Positions 21,010-30,885 of a stretch of DNA of 64,000 nucleotides are shown here, one piece after another (the first letter of the stretch is position 1; the number at the start of each line of letters is the position of its first letter). The stretch comes from Myxococcus fulvus (GTDB lineage Bacteria; Myxococcota; Myxococcia; Myxococcales; Myxococcaceae). The stretch lies in contig NZ_FOIB01000010.1 in assembly GCF_900111765.1 (NCBI RefSeq), positions 1 to 64,000 on the forward strand, read 5' to 3'. Made by a program: the position numbers and the translations under genes. Below the pieces are notes generated by a model. The model ran no database searches. It saw nothing but the letters and a program-made list of their open reading frames with translations, and was not told where the DNA came from.

Positions 21010-22848
21010 ATGCGTCTTCTCGTTCCGCTGCGCGCGTTGCGCGCCGCTTCTCTGTGTCTCGTGGGCGCCTGCTCGTTGCTCACCGCTTGTGATTCCGATG
21101 ACAAGCCGCCCCGGCCCACGCCCCCCGACACCTCGCCGCGCAAGCTGACGCTGCTGCAGACGAGCGACCTGCACACCAACATCTTCCCGTGGGACTACTT
21201 CAGCGGGAAGCCCGATGCGAAGCGCGGCCTCGCGAAGGTGGCCACGCTCATCAAGCAGGCACGAGAGGCGAACCCGGACTGCACGCTGCTGGTCGACACC
21301 GGTGACACCATCCAGGGCTCGCCGCTGGGCACCTACTACGGGCGGGTGGACAACACGCCCCGCCACCCCATGGCCGTCGCGATGAACGAGCTGGGGTACG
21401 TGGCCATGGCCGTGGGCAACCACGAGTTCAACTATGGCCTGGGCGTCCTCGACAAGTTCAAGAGCGAGGTCGACTTCCCGGTGCTCGGCGCCAACGTGCG
21501 CAAGAGCGCGGACGGCACCGAGGCCTTCCAGCCCTATGTGCTCACGGACGTCTGCGACGTGAAGGTCGGCATCCTCGGCCTCGTGACGCCGGGCGTGGCG
21601 ACGTGGGAGCGCGCGGAGAACATCCCAGGCCTGCGCTTCGACGACCCGGTGGAGACGGCGCGCGCCTATGTGCCGAGGATGCGCGAGGCGGGCGCGGACG
21701 TCATCGTGGTGGCCATCCACGGTGGCCCCGACAAGCAGCCCACCGGCAGCGCGAGCAACCCCGACTCGTGGCTCGCGGACTACGCGGATGAGTCGAAGTG
21801 GGCGGACCGGGGCAACCTGCCCGGGGAGAACCCGGCCGTGCAGATTGCCCAGGGCGTGTCCGGCATCGACGTGCTCCTCACCGGCCACACGCACCAGCCC
21901 ATCCCGAAGATGCTGCTGAAGAACCCGGAGGGCCGCGAGGTGCTCCTCACCCAGCCCAACCGCTGGGGCAGCCACCTGGCGGACGTGGAGCTCCAGGTCA
22001 CCTGGAACGGCGAGCGGTGGGGCGTGGACACCCATGACTCCCGGCTCCACGTCGTGGACGAGAAGGTGGCGGCGGACGCCACCGTGACGCAGCTGACGCA
22101 GAGCTACCACGACACCACGGTGACGTACGTGAACCAGAAGATCGGCTCGACGACGGCGGTGTTCCCGGGGGGCTTCGCCGCGCGCTACGTGGACAGCCCG
22201 TTGGGCGACCTCATCAACATCGTCCAGGAGGAGGCCGCGCGCGAGGCGGGCTTCGACGTGGACTTCTCCCTGGCGGCCATCTTCACCAACGACGGCGCGC
22301 TGCCGGCCGGCGACGTCACCCTGCGCGACGCGTACAGCATCTACATCTACGACAACACGCTGTATGTGATGGAGATCAACGGCTCCATCCTCCGGCGCGC
22401 GTTGGAGATGAACACGCTCTACTTCGCGAGGCTGGACGCGGCCAACCTGCCCGAGCGGCCCGAGGGCGCCAAGGCCAGCTCCCCCGTGGTGGCCGACTAC
22501 AACTGGGACCTCTACTCGCGCATCGAGTACGGCTACGACCTGACGAAGCCCGCGGGCTCCCGGCTCACGCACCTGCGCTTCGAGGGCGCGGAGGTCCAGG
22601 ACGACCAGGTCTTCGTCGTCGCCATCAACAACTACCGAGCAGGGGGCGGCGGCGGGTACGCCATGTTCAAGGAGGGCCGCGTGCTGTGGACCTCCGCCGA
22701 CGGCGTGCGTGACTACGTCGCCCGCTACATGCAGGCGAACCAGGGGCTGTCTCCGGACGCGGTGAACACCTGCAACTTCACGCTCGCGCCGGACCTGTAC
22801 ACGCGCTACTTCGCGGCCACGCTCGGCCCCGCGAAGTGCGGGCCCTGA
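21010..22848 (+). CDS. 5'-nucleotidase/2',3'-cyclic phosphodiesterase family lipoprotein
   Basis: A 612-aa UshA/CpdB-like periplasmic metallophosphoesterase. A signal peptide ends with a lipobox (LLTAC, Cys27), then a short Pro-rich linker. The metallophosphatase domain (about 45-330) has QTSDLHTNIF, LLVDTGDTIQGSP, VGNHEFNYG, VVAIHGG and LTGHTHQPI, the full dinuclear metal ligand set. The C-terminal 5'-nucleotidase domain (about 370-600) has NDGALPAGDVTLRDAYSIYI and INNYRAGGGGGYAMF. It likely hydrolyses nucleotides or cyclic nucleotides outside the cell for phosphate and nucleoside uptake. RBS GAGG is close to the ATG; a 13-bp hairpin follows the stop. Confidence 0.92.
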   Translation: MRLLVPLRALRAASLCLVGACSLLTACDSDDKPPRPTPPDTSPRKLTLLQTSDLHTNIFPWDYFSGKPDAKRGLAKVATLIKQAREANPDCTLLVDTGDTIQGSPLGTYYGRVDNTPRHPMAVAMNELGYVAMAVGNHEFNYGLGVLDKFKSEVDFPVLGANVRKSADGTEAFQPYVLTDVCDVKVGILGLVTPGVATWERAENIPGLRFDDPVETARAYVPRMREAGADVIVVAIHGGPDKQPTGSASNPDSWLADYADESKWADRGNLPGENPAVQIAQGVSGIDVLLTGHTHQPIPKMLLKNPEGREVLLTQPNRWGSHLADVELQVTWNGERWGVDTHDSRLHVVDEKVAADATVTQLTQSYHDTTVTYVNQKIGSTTAVFPGGFAARYVDSPLGDLINIVQEEAAREAGFDVDFSLAAIFTNDGALPAGDVTLRDAYSIYIYDNTLYVMEINGSILRRALEMNTLYFARLDAANLPERPEGAKASSPVVADYNWDLYSRIEYGYDLTKPAGSRLTHLRFEGAEVQDDQVFVVAINNYRAGGGGGYAMFKEGRVLWTSADGVRDYVARYMQANQGLSPDAVNTCNFTLAPDLYTRYFAATLGPAKCGP

Positions 22849-22874
22849 ACCAGGGCGGCTGACGTCGGAGTGCC

Positions 22875-22911
22875 GGGGGACGGGCGCGAGGCCTGGATGC
22901 GCCCGTCCCCC
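22875..22911 (+). terminator. Strong hairpin after the nucleotidase gene
   Basis: A perfect 13-bp stem GGGGGACGGGCGC / GCGCCCGTCCCCC with an 11-base loop, 26 bases after the stop codon. There is no T tract, so it may be a stabilising or Rho-assisted 3' hairpin rather than a classic intrinsic terminator. Confidence 0.6.
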
Positions 22912-22996
22912 CATTCATGGGGGTGAGGGATTCGGCGAGGGACTTTCGTTGAGGCAGGGCGCGTCCCGGACGCGATGCCCCGGAGGGCCCACGACG

Positions 22997-24208
22997 ATGA
23001 GAAGCGTCCTGTTCCTGTTGCTGCTCGCAGGCTGTGCCACGCCCTCCAGGCGCGCGGAGGGACCTGTCGCCACGGAGGTCGACCGCGTCGTCAGGGACCT
23101 CTGCGACAAGCGCGTGGCCCTGCTCGGCGAGGAGTCCCACCACGGGAGCGCCCGGACGCTCGACTTCAAGGTGGAGCTGACGCGCAGGCTGGTGGAGGAG
23201 TGTCACTACGACGCGTTCTTCATCGAGGCGGGGGTCTATGACTTCCTGCGCATCCAGGAGCGGCTGGAGGCGGGGCAGCCCATCACCCAGGACATGGTCG
23301 CCGACGCGGTGGGCGGACTGTGGGCCAACGAGGAGGTGGCGCCCTTGATTCCGCTGCTGACGCGGTGGCTCCGGGCCGGAACCGTCGTCGCGGGAGGCAT
23401 CGATGACCAGGTCAACCGGGGCACCTACGCACAGCGGGAGATGACGCGGGAGCTCCTCCCCGCGCTGGCGGGCCCCCGGCGGGCCGAGTGTGGCGAGGAG
23501 ATCGAGCGCTACATGTCCTGGCGATACGACGACACCCATCGCTTCACGGCGGCGAACGCGGCGCGCATCCAGGGCTGTTGGGCGGAGCTGGCGGGACGGA
23601 CCTCGACGTCGCGGAGCCACGGCTGGATGGCGCGAAACCTGGAGCGCTTCTTCGCGCGGCAGGTGGCCGTGATGTCCCGTCCACCGCCGCCGGACGGGGG
23701 CCCCACGGACTGGAGCACCTTCAACGACCGCGACCAGTCCATGTTCTCGAACCTGGAATGGCACCTGTCCCAGTCCCCCGCGCCGCGCAAGGCCATCGTC
23801 TGGCTCGCCACGGTGCACGCGGCCAAGGACCTGCGGCACATGGACGATGGCGGTGGACCGCCGGTGCCCTTCGGGGCGCATGTGCGGGCGAGGTTCGGCG
23901 AGCAGTCCTTCGCGCTGGGCTTCTCCGCGCTCCAGGGGAAGTACTCGCTCGCCAGCACGCCCCGCACGTACGTCCTCGAGCCCGCGCGCGCCGAATCCCT
24001 GGAGGCCTGGGCCCTGTCGAGCCCCTCCGCGGACCGCCGATACGTGGACGCACACCAGCTCCGTGCGCGTGGGAGCACGGTGGCGCGCCCCGTGAACTAC
24101 ACGTGGATGACGACGTCCTGGGCCACGGTCATCGACGGATTGCTCGTCTTCCGTGAAGAAGCGCCGCCTCGCCCGTTGGCTCCCGCGTCGACGGCGCGCG
24201 GAGAGTGA
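22997..24208 (+). CDS. Erythromycin esterase-like lipoprotein
   Basis: A 403-aa exported protein of the erythromycin esterase/succinoglycan biosynthesis (EreA-like, PF05139-type) superfamily. The signal MRSVLFLLLLAGC ends in a lipobox Cys. The catalytic core shows VALLGEESHHGS near the N terminus, then FIEAGVYDF and IVWLATVHAAKDL. The glutamates and histidines of GE-SHHGS and FIEAG correspond to the family's proposed active site. The start at 22997 is the ATG immediately before the signal peptide. Macrolide hydrolysis is not implied: many members act on other esters or have unknown substrates, and the lipid anchor suggests an envelope function. Confidence 0.8.
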   Translation: MRSVLFLLLLAGCATPSRRAEGPVATEVDRVVRDLCDKRVALLGEESHHGSARTLDFKVELTRRLVEECHYDAFFIEAGVYDFLRIQERLEAGQPITQDMVADAVGGLWANEEVAPLIPLLTRWLRAGTVVAGGIDDQVNRGTYAQREMTRELLPALAGPRRAECGEEIERYMSWRYDDTHRFTAANAARIQGCWAELAGRTSTSRSHGWMARNLERFFARQVAVMSRPPPPDGGPTDWSTFNDRDQSMFSNLEWHLSQSPAPRKAIVWLATVHAAKDLRHMDDGGGPPVPFGAHVRARFGEQSFALGFSALQGKYSLASTPRTYVLEPARAESLEAWALSSPSADRRYVDAHQLRARGSTVARPVNYTWMTTSWATVIDGLLVFREEAPPRPLAPASTARGE

Positions 24209-24337
24209 GGGCCGGTGAGGGCCTTCGCGCACGGAGGGTGTGCTGCTGTCGGAGTGGCGCCTCCACGATGCAATCATCCGCCGCCGCATCCGTAGGCGCC
24301 CTTCGAGGCGCCCGCCGAGGTGCCCGGAGGTTTTCAC

Positions 24338-26803
24338 GTGGACATCCTTCTCAGTGGCCTGCGTCAGACGTTGCGCGCGCTGCGACGCAGCCCAGGCTTC
24401 ACGCTGGGGTGCATCCTGCTGCTCTCGGTGGGCATCGGAGCGAGCACCGCGCTCTTCAGCGTGGTGGAGGGCGTCCTGCTGCGCCCCTTGCCCTATCCGG
24501 ACTCCGAGCGGCTCGTGGAGCTCTCCCAGCTGGGGGTGAAGGGCCAGACGATGCGGTTCTCGGACCCCAACTTCGAGGACGTGCAGGCCCAGAGCCGCAC
24601 CGTCGCGTCGCTGGCGCAGGTCTCGGGCCCGGCGAGCGTCGCCGTCACGGGCTCGGACGAGCCCACCTTCGCGGCGCTGTCGTGGGTCTCTCGCGGATTC
24701 TTCCCCGCCTTCGGCGTGCCGTCCGTCCAGGGGCGCCTGTTCGCTGTGGACGAGCAGCAGGAAGGAGGCGCTCCGGCGGTGGTGGTGAGCCACGGCTTCT
24801 GGACGCGCTACCTGGGCGCGCGGCCGCTGCCGATGGACCGGACGCTCACCTTCGAGGGCCGCGCCTACACCGTGGTCGGCGTGATGCCCGAGTCCTTCGA
24901 CTACCCGGCGGGGACCCAGCTGTGGATTCCGCGGGAGCTGGAACGGCGGCTGCCGAGCCGGACCGCCCACAACTGGCGGGTGGTGGGGCGGCTGGCGGAC
25001 GGCGTCAACCTGGAGGCCGCGCGGGCGGAGCTCACCGGCATCGCCCGCGAGCTCGTCGCGCTCCATGGGCAGGAGACCAACATGCGCGACGTCGCCGTGG
25101 TGTCCCTGCGCGAGAAGCTGGTGGGGCCCGTGCGTCCCACGCTCTACATGTTGCTGGGCGCCGCGGCCTTCCTTCTGCTGGTGGCGGGGGCCAACGTCAC
25201 CAACCTGCTGCTCGCCCGGGCGGCGTCGCGCGGGCGCGAGCTGGCGGTCCACGTGGCGCTGGGCGCGGGGCCGGGCGCGCTGGTGCGGCGCTTCATCGCG
25301 GAGTCGCTCGTGTTGTCGCTGGCGGGTGGGGCGCTCGGCGCCTTGTTCGCGACCTGGAGCGTGCACGCGCTGCTCGCGCTGGAGCCGGGCCACCTGCCGC
25401 GCGTGGCGGAGGTGGAGGTGAACGCCACGGCGCTCCTGTTCGCGCTGGGGTTGTCGCTGGTGCTCGCGGTGGGGCTGGGGTGGGTGACGGCGCTGCGCTC
25501 GGGTCGTCAGAGTCCGTGGGCCACGTTGACTCAGGCGGGGCGCACGCAGACGGGTGGAGGCAGCGCGGACCAGGCGCGGCGTGCCCTGGTGGTGGGGCAG
25601 CTCGCGCTCGCGCTGGTCCTGCTGGTGGGCGCGGCGCTGCTGGGGCGCAGCATGATGGGCCTGCTGTCGCTGGACCCGGGCTACCGCACCGAGGATGTGG
25701 CGGTGCTCAGCGTGGTGCTGCCTCCCGTCAAGGACAAGGACTCGCCGCAAGCGAAGGACAACGTCCGGCTCCAAGAGGAGCTGCTGTCGAGGCTGGGCGC
25801 GCTGCCCGGCGTGAGCGCGGTGGGGGCGGTGAATGTCTTCCCGCTCGAGGGCAGCTCGGGCGGTGACGGCACCTTCCTGGTGCTCAATCGCCCCGACGAG
25901 GTGAAGGACTTCGACGACTTCGGGCGGCTGGCGCGCGAGCCCGAGCGCACGGGCTCCGCCGAGTACCGCGTGGCGAGCGAGGGCTACTTCCACGCGATGG
26001 ACATCCCGCTGGTGCGCGGGCGCCTGTTCGATGGGAACGACACGATGGAGTCGCCACACGTGGCGGTCATCAGCGAGTCGCTCGCGAAGGCGCGGTGGCC
26101 CGACGAGGAGCCGCTGGGCAAGCTCATCCAGTTCGGCAACATGGACGGGGACCTGCGTGCCTTCACCATCGTCGGCGTCGTGGCGGACGTGCGTGAGAAG
26201 GGCCTGGACGAGGCGCCGAAGCCCACGTTCTACGGTTGCTCCCGACAGCGGGCGCGGGCGTTCTCCCGCTTCCATGTCGCGGTGCACGGCTCCATCGGCT
26301 CCTCGGCCCTGGTGAGCGCGGCGAGGCCGGTGTTGCGTGAGCTCGCTCCGGAGCTGCCCTCGCGCCTGAGCACGATGGAGGGCCTGCTCACGGGCTCCTT
26401 GGCCTCGCGGCGCTTCAGCCTGCTGCTCCTGGGGGCCTTCGGCGCGGTGGCGCTGCTGCTCTCGGTGGCGGGGCTCGGCGCGGTGGTGTCCTACGCGGTG
26501 GCACAGCGCACGCGGGAGTTCGGCATCCGCTTCGCGCTGGGGGCGACGGCCCAGGATGTGCTGCGATTGGTGCTCCGGCAGGCGGTGGTGCTCGCGGGGC
26601 TCGGCGTGGTGCTCGGCGTGGTGGCGGCGCTGGGACTGGGGCAGGTGCTGTCGGGCCTGGTGTACGGCGTGAGCACCGCGGACCCGCTGGTCATCGTGGG
26701 CGTGGCGGTCCTCCTGCTGGGCGTGGCCCTGCTCGCGAGCTGGCTGCCGGCCCGGCGCGCCTCGCGCGTGGACCCGATGACGGTGCTCCGCTCGGAGGCG
26801 TGA
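24338..26803 (+). CDS. ABC transporter permease, MacB/FtsX type (ADOP-like)
   Basis: An 821-aa membrane protein with two tandem MacB_PCD/FtsX modules, as in the 'duplicated orphan permease' family found in Acidobacteria and myxobacteria. The N terminus LRRSPGFTLGCILLLSVGIG followed by ASTALFSVVEGVLLRPLPYP is diagnostic. Periplasmic domains lie at about 50-250 and 470-660, with membrane clusters near 20-45, 270-410 and 680-800. The second module repeats the module ending (RRFSLLLLGAFGAVALLLSV). No ATPase gene is adjacent, consistent with orphan permeases of this family. GTG 24338 is chosen because GGAGG lies 7 bases upstream; an earlier GTG at 24320 is possible. Substrate unknown. Confidence 0.88.
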   Translation: MDILLSGLRQTLRALRRSPGFTLGCILLLSVGIGASTALFSVVEGVLLRPLPYPDSERLVELSQLGVKGQTMRFSDPNFEDVQAQSRTVASLAQVSGPASVAVTGSDEPTFAALSWVSRGFFPAFGVPSVQGRLFAVDEQQEGGAPAVVVSHGFWTRYLGARPLPMDRTLTFEGRAYTVVGVMPESFDYPAGTQLWIPRELERRLPSRTAHNWRVVGRLADGVNLEAARAELTGIARELVALHGQETNMRDVAVVSLREKLVGPVRPTLYMLLGAAAFLLLVAGANVTNLLLARAASRGRELAVHVALGAGPGALVRRFIAESLVLSLAGGALGALFATWSVHALLALEPGHLPRVAEVEVNATALLFALGLSLVLAVGLGWVTALRSGRQSPWATLTQAGRTQTGGGSADQARRALVVGQLALALVLLVGAALLGRSMMGLLSLDPGYRTEDVAVLSVVLPPVKDKDSPQAKDNVRLQEELLSRLGALPGVSAVGAVNVFPLEGSSGGDGTFLVLNRPDEVKDFDDFGRLAREPERTGSAEYRVASEGYFHAMDIPLVRGRLFDGNDTMESPHVAVISESLAKARWPDEEPLGKLIQFGNMDGDLRAFTIVGVVADVREKGLDEAPKPTFYGCSRQRARAFSRFHVAVHGSIGSSALVSAARPVLRELAPELPSRLSTMEGLLTGSLASRRFSLLLLGAFGAVALLLSVAGLGAVVSYAVAQRTREFGIRFALGATAQDVLRLVLRQAVVLAGLGVVLGVVAALGLGQVLSGLVYGVSTADPLVIVGVAVLLLGVALLASWLPARRASRVDPMTVLRSEA

Positions 26804-26930
26804 GGCGGCGCGGTGGCGCCGTCCACCGGATGACGCGCCTGGCCCGCACCGGGGCCGGGCGCTGTCGCGTGCGCGATAGGCCGGAGATATCCGGTGGCCC
26901 TCGCTTCCGCGCACGACGTAGCGAGGGCGG

Positions 26931-27881
26931 GTGCTCCCTCCCTTCCTCGTCCACCGGTGCGCCCTGGTCCTCGGGCTCATGCTCGTGTTGTCCGCCTGTG
27001 CCACCTCGTCGCGCGGGCTGGCGCGTCAGGGCGCGGAGCCGGACTACTGCGTCCCCGCGCAGTCCCTGCGTGACGACTCCGTCCGGGGGCTCGACACGGA
27101 GGCGCCTCTCCCGGAGTCCCCAGGCCTCCAGGCTCGCTTCACCCGCCAGGACCTGCTGCTGGCGCACGCGGCCGGAGTGCTCGTGCCCCTGGAGGCGCTG
27201 GCGAGGCTTGCGCCGGGGGCCGACACACGAGCCCAGCGCGACGCGTTGTTGAGGGACATCGAGCTGCGGCTGCTCCTGTTCTCGACGACGCTCTCCAGCG
27301 TGTCCGCCGAGCTGGAGTGCGAGGCGCGGCGCACGGCGCAGATGGCGAGCCTCCTGGATGCGAAGGAGACGCGGCGGCAGACGCTGCTCACCGTGTCCTC
27401 CATCGTCGTGGGCGCGCTGACGACCACCGTCACCGCCATCTCGAACGATGACCGGGCCAACGACATCATCGACATCACCGGCGGCGCGGTGGGCGCGGGA
27501 CTGGGGCTCGCGGCGCTCTTCTCGTCCCCCTCGCTGGACTTCGAGCACCCCAGGAACCTGCTCGCGGACATCTGGCGACAGCCCGCGCACTCCGCGGACT
27601 TCCCCGCGTCGCTCTGGTTCGTCCTGAGCCACAAGGACTTCAGCAACGAGCAGCGCTACGCCATCCGCCACAACGTCCGCGCGCGGTGGATTGCGTCCGG
27701 GTACGTGGAGGAGACGGGCGGCGACGCGCCGTACTTCGGCCGGGGCGGGCGCTACACGCTGGACGCCCTCCAGACGCGGGCGAACATGCTCGGTGAACTC
27801 CAGGCCGCGGTGCGGCTCATCCACCAGAACCTCCAGGTCCTCCTGACGAAGCTCGTCACGGTGTCGACACACGGTGACTGA
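26931..27881 (+). CDS. Hypothetical lipoprotein, 316 aa
   Basis: A GTG-started lipoprotein: hydrophobic signal LVLGLMLVLSAC with lipobox Cys, then a 90-residue helical part. A hydrophobic Gly/Ala segment (LLTVSSIVVGALTTTVTAIS and GAVGAGLGLAALF, about 145-200) may insert in or lie against a membrane. The C-terminal part is soluble and Trp/Arg rich (LWFVLSHKDFSNEQRYAIRH). The pattern, a glycine-zipper-like patch in a lipoprotein, occurs in several envelope proteins of unknown role. The upstream permease gene is 127 bp away, so co-transcription is possible. Family not recognised. Confidence 0.7.
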   Translation: MLPPFLVHRCALVLGLMLVLSACATSSRGLARQGAEPDYCVPAQSLRDDSVRGLDTEAPLPESPGLQARFTRQDLLLAHAAGVLVPLEALARLAPGADTRAQRDALLRDIELRLLLFSTTLSSVSAELECEARRTAQMASLLDAKETRRQTLLTVSSIVVGALTTTVTAISNDDRANDIIDITGGAVGAGLGLAALFSSPSLDFEHPRNLLADIWRQPAHSADFPASLWFVLSHKDFSNEQRYAIRHNVRARWIASGYVEETGGDAPYFGRGGRYTLDALQTRANMLGELQAAVRLIHQNLQVLLTKLVTVSTHGD

Positions 27882-28134
27882 CATGTGACGCGAAGAGCGC
27901 TCCCCACGAGAACTCTCCACCCGCGCCGTCCTCGCGGAGGCTGGATGTCAGGGCTTCCCCGCAGGGACAAAAAAGACATCGCGACGTGTGACGCCCGAAG
28001 ACGTGGTTCGAGGTGGTGTCGAACCTGTGTCGATGTTTCGGATTGCGCATCGCGAAATGCTGCGGGTGTCGCGAGTTGCTATTGCGGGATGTGAGGTCTG
28101 ACGGCCTTGCTGTCTTTCTTTGTGGGGGATTCAG

Positions 28135-30822
28135 ATGCGTGCATGGATTCTAGGAGCGTGTGCCTTCGTGGGATTGCCCGCGATGGCGCAGGTCCCGGCT
28201 TGGATTTGGCACCGAGGCACGGCGAACGCGGACCGGGGACGCGCGGTGGCGGCGACCGCGGAGGGCGTCTACTCCACGGGCGAATCGACGGGGGCCTTCG
28301 ACTCGAGTATTCCCGTGGGTGGCTCCGACGTCGTCGTCACCAAGCACCTGGCCAATGGCACCAAGGTCTGGTCCGTGATGCTCGGCACGACCTCCCTGGA
28401 AGTGGGGACGGGCATCGCCACGTACACCGTGCCGGCCACGCCGCAGGTCTACGTCACCGGTTACACCACGGGAGGCTGGGGCGGGGGATTCCAGGGCGTG
28501 CAGGACGCCTTCCTGGCCCGGGTGAATCCGGCCAACGGAGCCCTCCAGTGGGTGCGTCAGCTCGGCACCCCGGCGCTGGATCAGGCCCAGGGAGTGGCCA
28601 CGGACCCGGCGGGCTCCATCTACATCGCGGGACACACGGCGGGAACGCTGCCGGGAAACGTCACCGCGGGCAGCCAGGATGGGTTCCTGGCCAAGTATGA
28701 CTCCACGGGCACCCAGCTCTGGGTTCGCCAGTTCGGCTCGACGCTGGCGGAGGTGGTGCGGGGCGTCGCCGCCGACGCGAACAACGATGTCTATGTCGTC
28801 GGCTCCACGACGGGCTCGTTCGCCGCGGCCAATGTCGGCTCCACGGACCTGTTCATCGTGAAGTACAACAGCGCGGGCGTCCAACAGTGGCGAAGGCAGA
28901 TGGGCACGACGGGGGCGGAGTCCATCTACGGTGTCGCCACGTCGCGGCTGGCGAGCGGCGCCATCAACGTCTACGTGGTGGGTTACTCGGACATGCCTTT
29001 CGACGGGCAGCCGAGCGCGGGAGGACAGGACGCCATCATCGTGAAGTTCGATGGCGCCGGCACCCGCGTGTGGTCCCGTCAGTTCGGCACACCCGGCAGT
29101 GAGCTGGCCCTGGGCATCGCCTCCGACGGCGGCGCGAACGTCTACATCACGGGACGCAGCAACTACGACTTCGCCACCAACCTGCCCAACTCCTCGTACG
29201 ACTTCTTCATGCAGAAGTACGACTCGGGCGGTGGACTGCTGCTCACGCGTCAGTTCGGCTCCTCCAACATGAATGATCCCGCGATGCAGGATGACGTCGG
29301 CAACGGCGTGGCCGCGGACATCAATGACAGCGTCTACGTCACGGGCTCCACGCAGGGGGAGTTCGCCAGCTCACCGCTGCCGAACGCCGGCGGCGATGAC
29401 TACGTCGTGTTCCGCTACGAGGACGGCTGTCAGATCAACACGCCGGGCCAGTGCGGCATCGGCTACGGCTGGGGGGACCCGCACCTGGTCACCTTCGACA
29501 ACCGCCACTACGACTTCCAGGGCGCCGGTGAGTTCATCTTCGTGGAGAGCACGGACGCCAACGCGCCCCTGGTCGCCCAGGCGCGCATGCAGCCGTGGGT
29601 GAACAACAACCGGGTGACGGTGATGACGGCGGTGGCGACGCGACTGGGTGGGAGCCGGGTGGGCGTCTACCTGACGACCGGCGGCCACGAGCTGCGCGTC
29701 GACGGCGTGCTGACCACCGTCACCGTGGGGGACACCATTCCCGTGGCGGGCGGCGGACGCATCCTGCGCCGGGACGCGGCGTCCTACGTGCTCTCGTACC
29801 CGGGCGGGGACAAGGCGCTCGTCACGCTCAACGGCACGTACATGGACTTCAACTTCGCCCTGAAGCCGACCCGGCGCGGCAGGATTCGCGGCCTGCTGGG
29901 CAACTACGACGGCGTCGCGACGAATGAGTACGCGCTGCGCAATGGCACCCAGCTGACGCCGACGCTGTCCTTCACCGAGCTCTACGTGGGACCGACCAGC
30001 TTCGCGACGAGCTGGCGCATCTCCCAGGCGGAGTCCCTCTTCGACTACGCCTCCGGGCAGAGCACGGCGACCTTCACCATCCCGGACTTCCCGGCGGCGC
30101 CCGCGACCGTCGCCGACCTCCCCGCGACGGAGCGGGACGCGGCGCGCAACCGGTGCCTCGCGGGGGGCGTCCAGACGGGGGTCTTCCTGGACAGCTGCAC
30201 CGTGGACGTCGCGGTGACGCAGGACACGAGCTTCATCGCGGCCACGGCCCGGGTGCAGGCCCAGGTCCAGGCCCAGCGCGGACCCCAGGCTCCGGCCCCC
30301 GTGCCCGCGGGGAACCGGCTGTACTTCTCCAACTTCGGCGCCGCGGTGGGCGCGGAGTGGAGCTCGAACCTCATCTCCAGGACCCCGAATGGGGTGCAGT
30401 CCTTCCTCGGGCCGTTCACCACGGAGGTGGTCCGCCTGACGCTGCCGGCCACGGGCAAGCCCGGCATCGTCTCGTTGAGCTTCGAGCTGTACATCCTGGA
30501 TGCCTGGACGGGGGACAGCGCCCCGGGGACGAACACCTGGTACCTGCAACAGGGCTCCGCCCTCGTGGGCGGCACCTTCTCCAACACGACGAGCACCCAG
30601 TCCTACCCGCGTGTCGGCAGTCCGGCCCGGACCGGCTCCATCGCCAACAACACGCTGGGCTACCAGGACGGGGACTCCACCTATCGGTTCAAGTGGCGGT
30701 TCGACACGAGCGGGACAGCCCCCATCGTGTTGACCTTCTCCCGCTGGAACAACGGGGCCACGAACCCGCTGCTGGCGGCTCCCTCCTGGGGAGTCGACAA
30801 CGTGGAGCTCGCCCAGGAGTAG
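28135..30822 (+). CDS. Secreted SBBP beta-propeller protein with VWD domain
   Basis: An 895-aa exported protein. The signal MRAWILGACAFVGLPAMA is followed at once by the mature chain. Residues about 25-430 are a series of SBBP-type propeller repeats of about 55-60 aa, recurring as YVTGxT, DAFLARVNP or DLFIVKYNSAG, W-RQ-G and GVA-D-N-VYVVG. A von Willebrand type D domain follows (about 440-600: GYGWGDPHLVTFDNRHYDFQ and GLLGNYDGVATNEYALRNGT). The rest is a C-terminal jelly-roll-like region. This is an adhesive or matrix-type surface protein by architecture; partners unknown. The ATG at 28135 is chosen for the signal peptide and a GGGGGA upstream. Confidence 0.85.
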   Translation: MRAWILGACAFVGLPAMAQVPAWIWHRGTANADRGRAVAATAEGVYSTGESTGAFDSSIPVGGSDVVVTKHLANGTKVWSVMLGTTSLEVGTGIATYTVPATPQVYVTGYTTGGWGGGFQGVQDAFLARVNPANGALQWVRQLGTPALDQAQGVATDPAGSIYIAGHTAGTLPGNVTAGSQDGFLAKYDSTGTQLWVRQFGSTLAEVVRGVAADANNDVYVVGSTTGSFAAANVGSTDLFIVKYNSAGVQQWRRQMGTTGAESIYGVATSRLASGAINVYVVGYSDMPFDGQPSAGGQDAIIVKFDGAGTRVWSRQFGTPGSELALGIASDGGANVYITGRSNYDFATNLPNSSYDFFMQKYDSGGGLLLTRQFGSSNMNDPAMQDDVGNGVAADINDSVYVTGSTQGEFASSPLPNAGGDDYVVFRYEDGCQINTPGQCGIGYGWGDPHLVTFDNRHYDFQGAGEFIFVESTDANAPLVAQARMQPWVNNNRVTVMTAVATRLGGSRVGVYLTTGGHELRVDGVLTTVTVGDTIPVAGGGRILRRDAASYVLSYPGGDKALVTLNGTYMDFNFALKPTRRGRIRGLLGNYDGVATNEYALRNGTQLTPTLSFTELYVGPTSFATSWRISQAESLFDYASGQSTATFTIPDFPAAPATVADLPATERDAARNRCLAGGVQTGVFLDSCTVDVAVTQDTSFIAATARVQAQVQAQRGPQAPAPVPAGNRLYFSNFGAAVGAEWSSNLISRTPNGVQSFLGPFTTEVVRLTLPATGKPGIVSLSFELYILDAWTGDSAPGTNTWYLQQGSALVGGTFSNTTSTQSYPRVGSPARTGSIANNTLGYQDGDSTYRFKWRFDTSGTAPIVLTFSRWNNGATNPLLAAPSWGVDNVELAQE

Positions 30823-30850
30823 CGGCCTGTTCCCGACACTGCCGCCGGAG

Positions 30851-30885
30851 GGATGCGCGAGGGGGGCAGGTGCCTCCTCGCGCGT
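30851..30885. terminator. Hairpin between convergent genes
   Basis: An 8-bp perfect stem GCGCGAGG / CCTCGCGC (30855-30862 / 30876-30883), extendable by A-T and G-U pairs, lies between the convergent SBBP gene and the TetR gene. It could end transcription from both sides; no T tract is visible. Confidence 0.45.

Noticed and set aside
22997..24208. Erythromycin esterase-like protein as a macrolide resistance gene
   Set aside because: It is a predicted lipoprotein from a broad superfamily; only family membership, not macrolide hydrolysis, can be supported.
22778..27004. 1408-codon minus-strand open frame across three plus-strand genes
   Set aside because: It spans several clearly real genes with correct motifs on the other strand and has Arg/His/Gln-rich noise composition.
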